Assembly: GCA_003445125.1 (NCBI GenBank)
Contig: DLVP01000113.1
Span: forward strand, 1-7,836
Reading direction: 5' to 3'
Origin: Oscillospiraceae bacterium
GTDB taxonomy: Bacteria > Bacillota > Clostridia > Oscillospirales > Ruminococcaceae
Length of the DNA: 7,836 nt
In this document: one piece after another, positions 6,093 through 7,836 of the stretch
How positions within the stretch are numbered: position 1 is the stretch's first letter
Layout of the letters: every line of letters starts with the position of its first letter
The notes under the pieces: model-generated
The model's database searches: none
What the model was told of the DNA's origin: nothing
Seen by the model: the letters and a program-made list of their open reading frames with translations, nothing else
Made by a program: the position numbers and the translations under genes

Positions 6093-7095
6093 CTGTTTTC
6101 ACCCGCACCGTCATTCCCGATTGCGTGAGGACATCGGGGTTGCAGATCAGCCAGTCCGAACGCGAAATTCCGCTCAGAATTTCAAAACCGCGGGAAAGCT
6201 CAAGACCGGTAGTGACATACTTTTTTTCAGCTTTTCCCTTTTCCATTACATATACATATTCGCCGAGGTCATCCTGCCTGACCGCCTCATACGGTGCAGT
6301 AATGGCAGTTTGCTTATCAGTAATATAAATACTACCCTTGGCGGTGTAGCCCGCTTTTAAATCATCGGTATTTCCCGTCGGAGTCAGGACAACATCAACC
6401 ACCGTCTCGTAGGAAAGGGAGTTGTATTTCTTGTAAGCGGAGGGGTAAATCGCACTGACTACCGCATCGTATGAACGGTTGTGAAAAGCGTTTCCGGTGA
6501 TTGTTGCACGGTCGCCGAGATGAATATATTCAATACTGTTTTCACTGACGGCGACTTTGGCAACCAATGAATCGTCATCAATGATGGTTAAAACAGGCGT
6601 GTATGCCTTTGTCGGTGTACCGACGGAGAGATTCAGCGAAGTCACTGTACCGGAAATTTCAGCGCGGATTTCAGACGGAATTTCCTTCAAACGGTCGGAA
6701 AGCGAGCCGGAAGCAGAAAACACATTAACCGCATCCTGCGGTATCTGTGAATTCTGGATCAGTGCATACAGTTCCTCTGTCGAGGCAGACGCATACGAAG
6801 AAATCAACGAAGCGGCACTGGCGGATTGATCCACCGTCGCCAGCACATCCCCCTTCTTTACATGGTCACCGACCTGCACATTTACCTCAGACACCATAAG
6901 CGGAAGGCTGAAATAGGTATCATGACGGCGGCGCTCCACGATTTCGCCCGTACAGTTGACAGAGCGGGTATATTCGGTTCGGTCGGGATGCGCGATTTTC
7001 ACCGTGGGAATCCGACGAAGCACAATCTCGCCGGAAAAGAAGGACGTCAGCAGGAGAAGCCCTGCAAACGTCAGACAAATCAAACGTATTTTCAT
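6082..7095 (-). CDS. Efflux adaptor (membrane fusion protein, HlyD/MacA/YknX-like)
   Basis: The extracytoplasmic adaptor of an ABC exporter. The 337 residues begin with a hydrophobic signal or anchor (about 3-22, LICLTFAGLLLLTSFF) with no lipobox. The first lipoyl-like half follows (about 58-92, with VNVQVGDHVKKGDVLATVD), then a short insert (93-140) where relatives have an alpha-helical hairpin. Next come the second lipoyl half (about 143-175, ISGTVTSLNLSVGT), a beta-barrel (about 176-262) and a C-terminal membrane-proximal domain (AITAPYEAVRQDDLGEYVYV, then GLELSRGFEILSGI). The insert is short and poor in heptads, so any hairpin is small, as suits a cell with no outer membrane to span. The ATG at 7095 has AGGGTGA just upstream. 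I found no convincing promoter in the roughly 100-bp divergent gap. The gene overlaps the permease gene downstream. Confidence 0.88.
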   Translation of the reverse strand: MKIRLICLTFAGLLLLTSFFSGEIVLRRIPTVKIAHPDRTEYTRSVNCTGEIVERRRHDTYFSLPLMVSEVNVQVGDHVKKGDVLATVDQSASAASLISSYASASTEELYALIQNSQIPQDAVNVFSASGSLSDRLKEIPSEIRAEISGTVTSLNLSVGTPTKAYTPVLTIIDDDSLVAKVAVSENSIEYIHLGDRATITGNAFHNRSYDAVVSAIYPSAYKKYNSLSYETVVDVVLTPTGNTDDLKAGYTAKGSIYITDKQTAITAPYEAVRQDDLGEYVYVMEKGKAEKKYVTTGLELSRGFEILSGISRSDWLICNPDVLTQSGMTVRVKTDEN

Positions 7096-7195
7096 TCACA
7101 TCACCCTTTTTATCACTTGAAATTATTGTCCCTTTGTATGACTGCGAATATTCAACGCAGGAAAAGAAAAAATAAGACCAGAAAGGAAGATGGGA

Positions 7196-7432
7196 ATGAA
7201 TCTGATTATGTGCGATAAAAACTGCAAGCATCAATCGGACGGATACTGCCAGGCGGACGGATGTAAACCGACCGCCAAGGACAGTGAATGTCTGTATTTT
7301 GAAGAACGGGAAAATCCCAAAAAGTCCATTACCGTAGAATGTCCCTACCCGAAAGCGGCGCCGGAAATCGGGTTCACACGTTCAGATTCATATCAGAGCG
7401 AAGGCATCCCGAATGGAGGAAACGCCGAGTAA
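7196..7432 (+). CDS. Small cysteine-rich protein, unknown function
   Basis: A 78-residue soluble protein without signal peptide. Six Cys residues (C6, C10, C18, C23, C32, C49, counted from this start) occur in MCDKNCKHQSDGYC, ADGC, SECLYFEER and VECPY. This resembles small clostridial Cys-rich proteins related to DUF1540, some of which carry the misleading automatic name hydroxymyristoyl-ACP dehydratase. The spacing suggests metal binding, probably zinc, but this is inference. An ATG at 7190 is also in frame, but the AAAGGA site (7182-7187) lies 8 nt from 7196 and only 2 nt from 7190, so 7196 is preferred. The last 45 bases overlap the 3' end of radA on the other strand. The tail after Cys49 is polar and looks disordered. 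No promoter or terminator is clear. Confidence 0.8.
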   Translation: MNLIMCDKNCKHQSDGYCQADGCKPTAKDSECLYFEERENPKKSITVECPYPKAAPEIGFTRSDSYQSEGIPNGGNAE

Positions 7433-7836
7433 TTCAAGCTGCGGCGGCAAATCCTGTCCTGCCAACAATTTGAGATTTTGTTTCGGAAGAATACAGCTTT
7501 GGAAGCCGAGTTTATGGATTTCCCAGATACGTGCCGCCGCGTTGGTGACAGATCGCACCTCACCCGAAAGTCCGACTTCGCCAAAGGCGGCAATGAGATC
7601 GGGAATCGGCTTATCCTTGAGTCCGGAATACAAAGCCAGCAAAACCGGAAGATCGGCGGCAGGCTCGTCCAGACGAAATCCGCCGACCACGTTGATATAA
7701 GCATCCAGGTTTCCCAAAAAGAAACCGGCACGTTTTTCGAGAACGGCAATCAAAAGATACATTCGGTTGTAATCAAAACCCGTGCAGGTGCGTCTTGCGG
7801 CGGGATAAGCCGTTTTGGTCACCAAAGCCTGAATTT
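7388..7836 (-). CDS. radA: DNA repair protein RadA (Sms), C-terminal part, cut by window edge
   Basis: RadA is a DnaB/RecA-like ATPase that drives branch migration of recombination intermediates and works in DNA repair and transformation. Only about 149 C-terminal codons are visible, and the frame is open through the right edge (IQALVTKTAYPAARR at the start). A TTG at 7825 is an internal Leu codon, not the start. The visible part is the Lon-protease-like domain: GFDYNRMYLLIAVLEKRAG, NVVGGFRLDEPAADL, KPIPDLIAAFGEVGLSGEVR and LGFQSCILPK. RadA has DEPAADL where Lon has its catalytic Ser, so the domain is a non-proteolytic scaffold, as usual for the family. The zinc finger, Walker motifs and KNRFG segment lie outside the window. 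The 3' end overlaps the small Cys-rich gene on the + strand by 45 bp, and no terminator is visible. Confidence 0.96.
   Translation of the reverse strand, partial: IQALVTKTAYPAARRTCTGFDYNRMYLLIAVLEKRAGFFLGNLDAYINVVGGFRLDEPAADLPVLLALYSGLKDKPIPDLIAAFGEVGLSGEVRSVTNAAARIWEIHKLGFQSCILPKQNLKLLAGQDLPPQLELLGVSSIRDAFALI

Noticed and set aside
5689..6360. 223-codon open frame on the + strand
   Set aside because: It is antisense to both permease and adaptor genes across their junction, so it is a shadow of two real genes.
7133..7140. Sigma-E-like -10 (CATACAAA on the - strand) ahead of the adaptor gene
   Set aside because: The only ATATT-like -35 lies about 6 nt upstream, far too close for a promoter, and the last consensus base is missing.
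7823..7825. TTG as the start codon of the - strand gene at the right edge
   Set aside because: The frame continues to the window end with RadA-like sequence (IQALVTKTAY), and the domain would otherwise be cut mid-fold.

Overview
The window looks like chromosomal DNA from an endospore-forming Clostridia-type Firmicute. A member of the Oscillospiraceae/Ruminococcaceae or a close relative is my best guess. The evidence is a dipicolinate synthase pair (dpaA-dpaB), AGGAGG-like ribosome binding sites, compact intrinsic terminators, a consensus sigma-A promoter in front of a tRNA gene, a stand-alone PduL-type phosphotransacylase, and moderate GC content. The genus cannot be fixed from the sequence alone.

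Layout from left to right. (1) The 3' three quarters of pnp (polynucleotide phosphorylase) runs off the left edge and ends at a strong hairpin terminator. (2) An alpha/beta hydrolase of the predicted-peptidase/esterase type starts 18 nt past that hairpin and has its own terminator. (3) The two-gene dipicolinate synthase operon follows on the + strand. It is preceded by a sequence that fits a mother-cell (sigma-K type) promoter, its genes overlap by ATGA, and it ends in a 16-bp perfect hairpin shared with the gene converging from the right. (4) pduL lies on the - strand with a good sigma-A promoter. (5) A tRNA-Ser(GGA) gene lies on the + strand, divergent from pduL, with a near-ideal promoter and a terminator. 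(6) A 15-bp perfect GC-rich palindrome is followed by a two-gene - strand operon encoding a membrane-fusion (adaptor) protein and a MacB/FtsX-type ABC permease. No ATPase gene is present. (7) A small cysteine-rich protein gene on the + strand overlaps, tail to tail, the 3' end of radA, which runs off the right edge.

How the genes relate. DpaA and DpaB together turn a lysine-pathway intermediate into dipicolinic acid for the spore core. The pnp-to-dpaAB neighbourhood recalls the Bacillus subtilis order rpsO-pnpA-ylxY-mlpA-ymxH-spoVFA-spoVFB. Here the three genes between are replaced by a hydrolase, and the lysine-pathway genes that follow spoVFB in Bacillus are absent. The adaptor and permease should form one envelope exporter that borrows an ATPase from elsewhere. 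The other genes (RNA turnover, acyl-phosphate metabolism, tRNA, recombination) are housekeeping and not obviously linked.

I found no mobile element, CRISPR array or clearly new multi-gene system. The most interesting points are the exporter without an ATPase, the putative sporulation promoter, the terminator abutting the hydrolase ribosome binding site, the unexplained GC-rich palindrome, and the convergent overlap of the small Cys-rich gene with radA. No stretch longer than about 125 bases lacks a gene.
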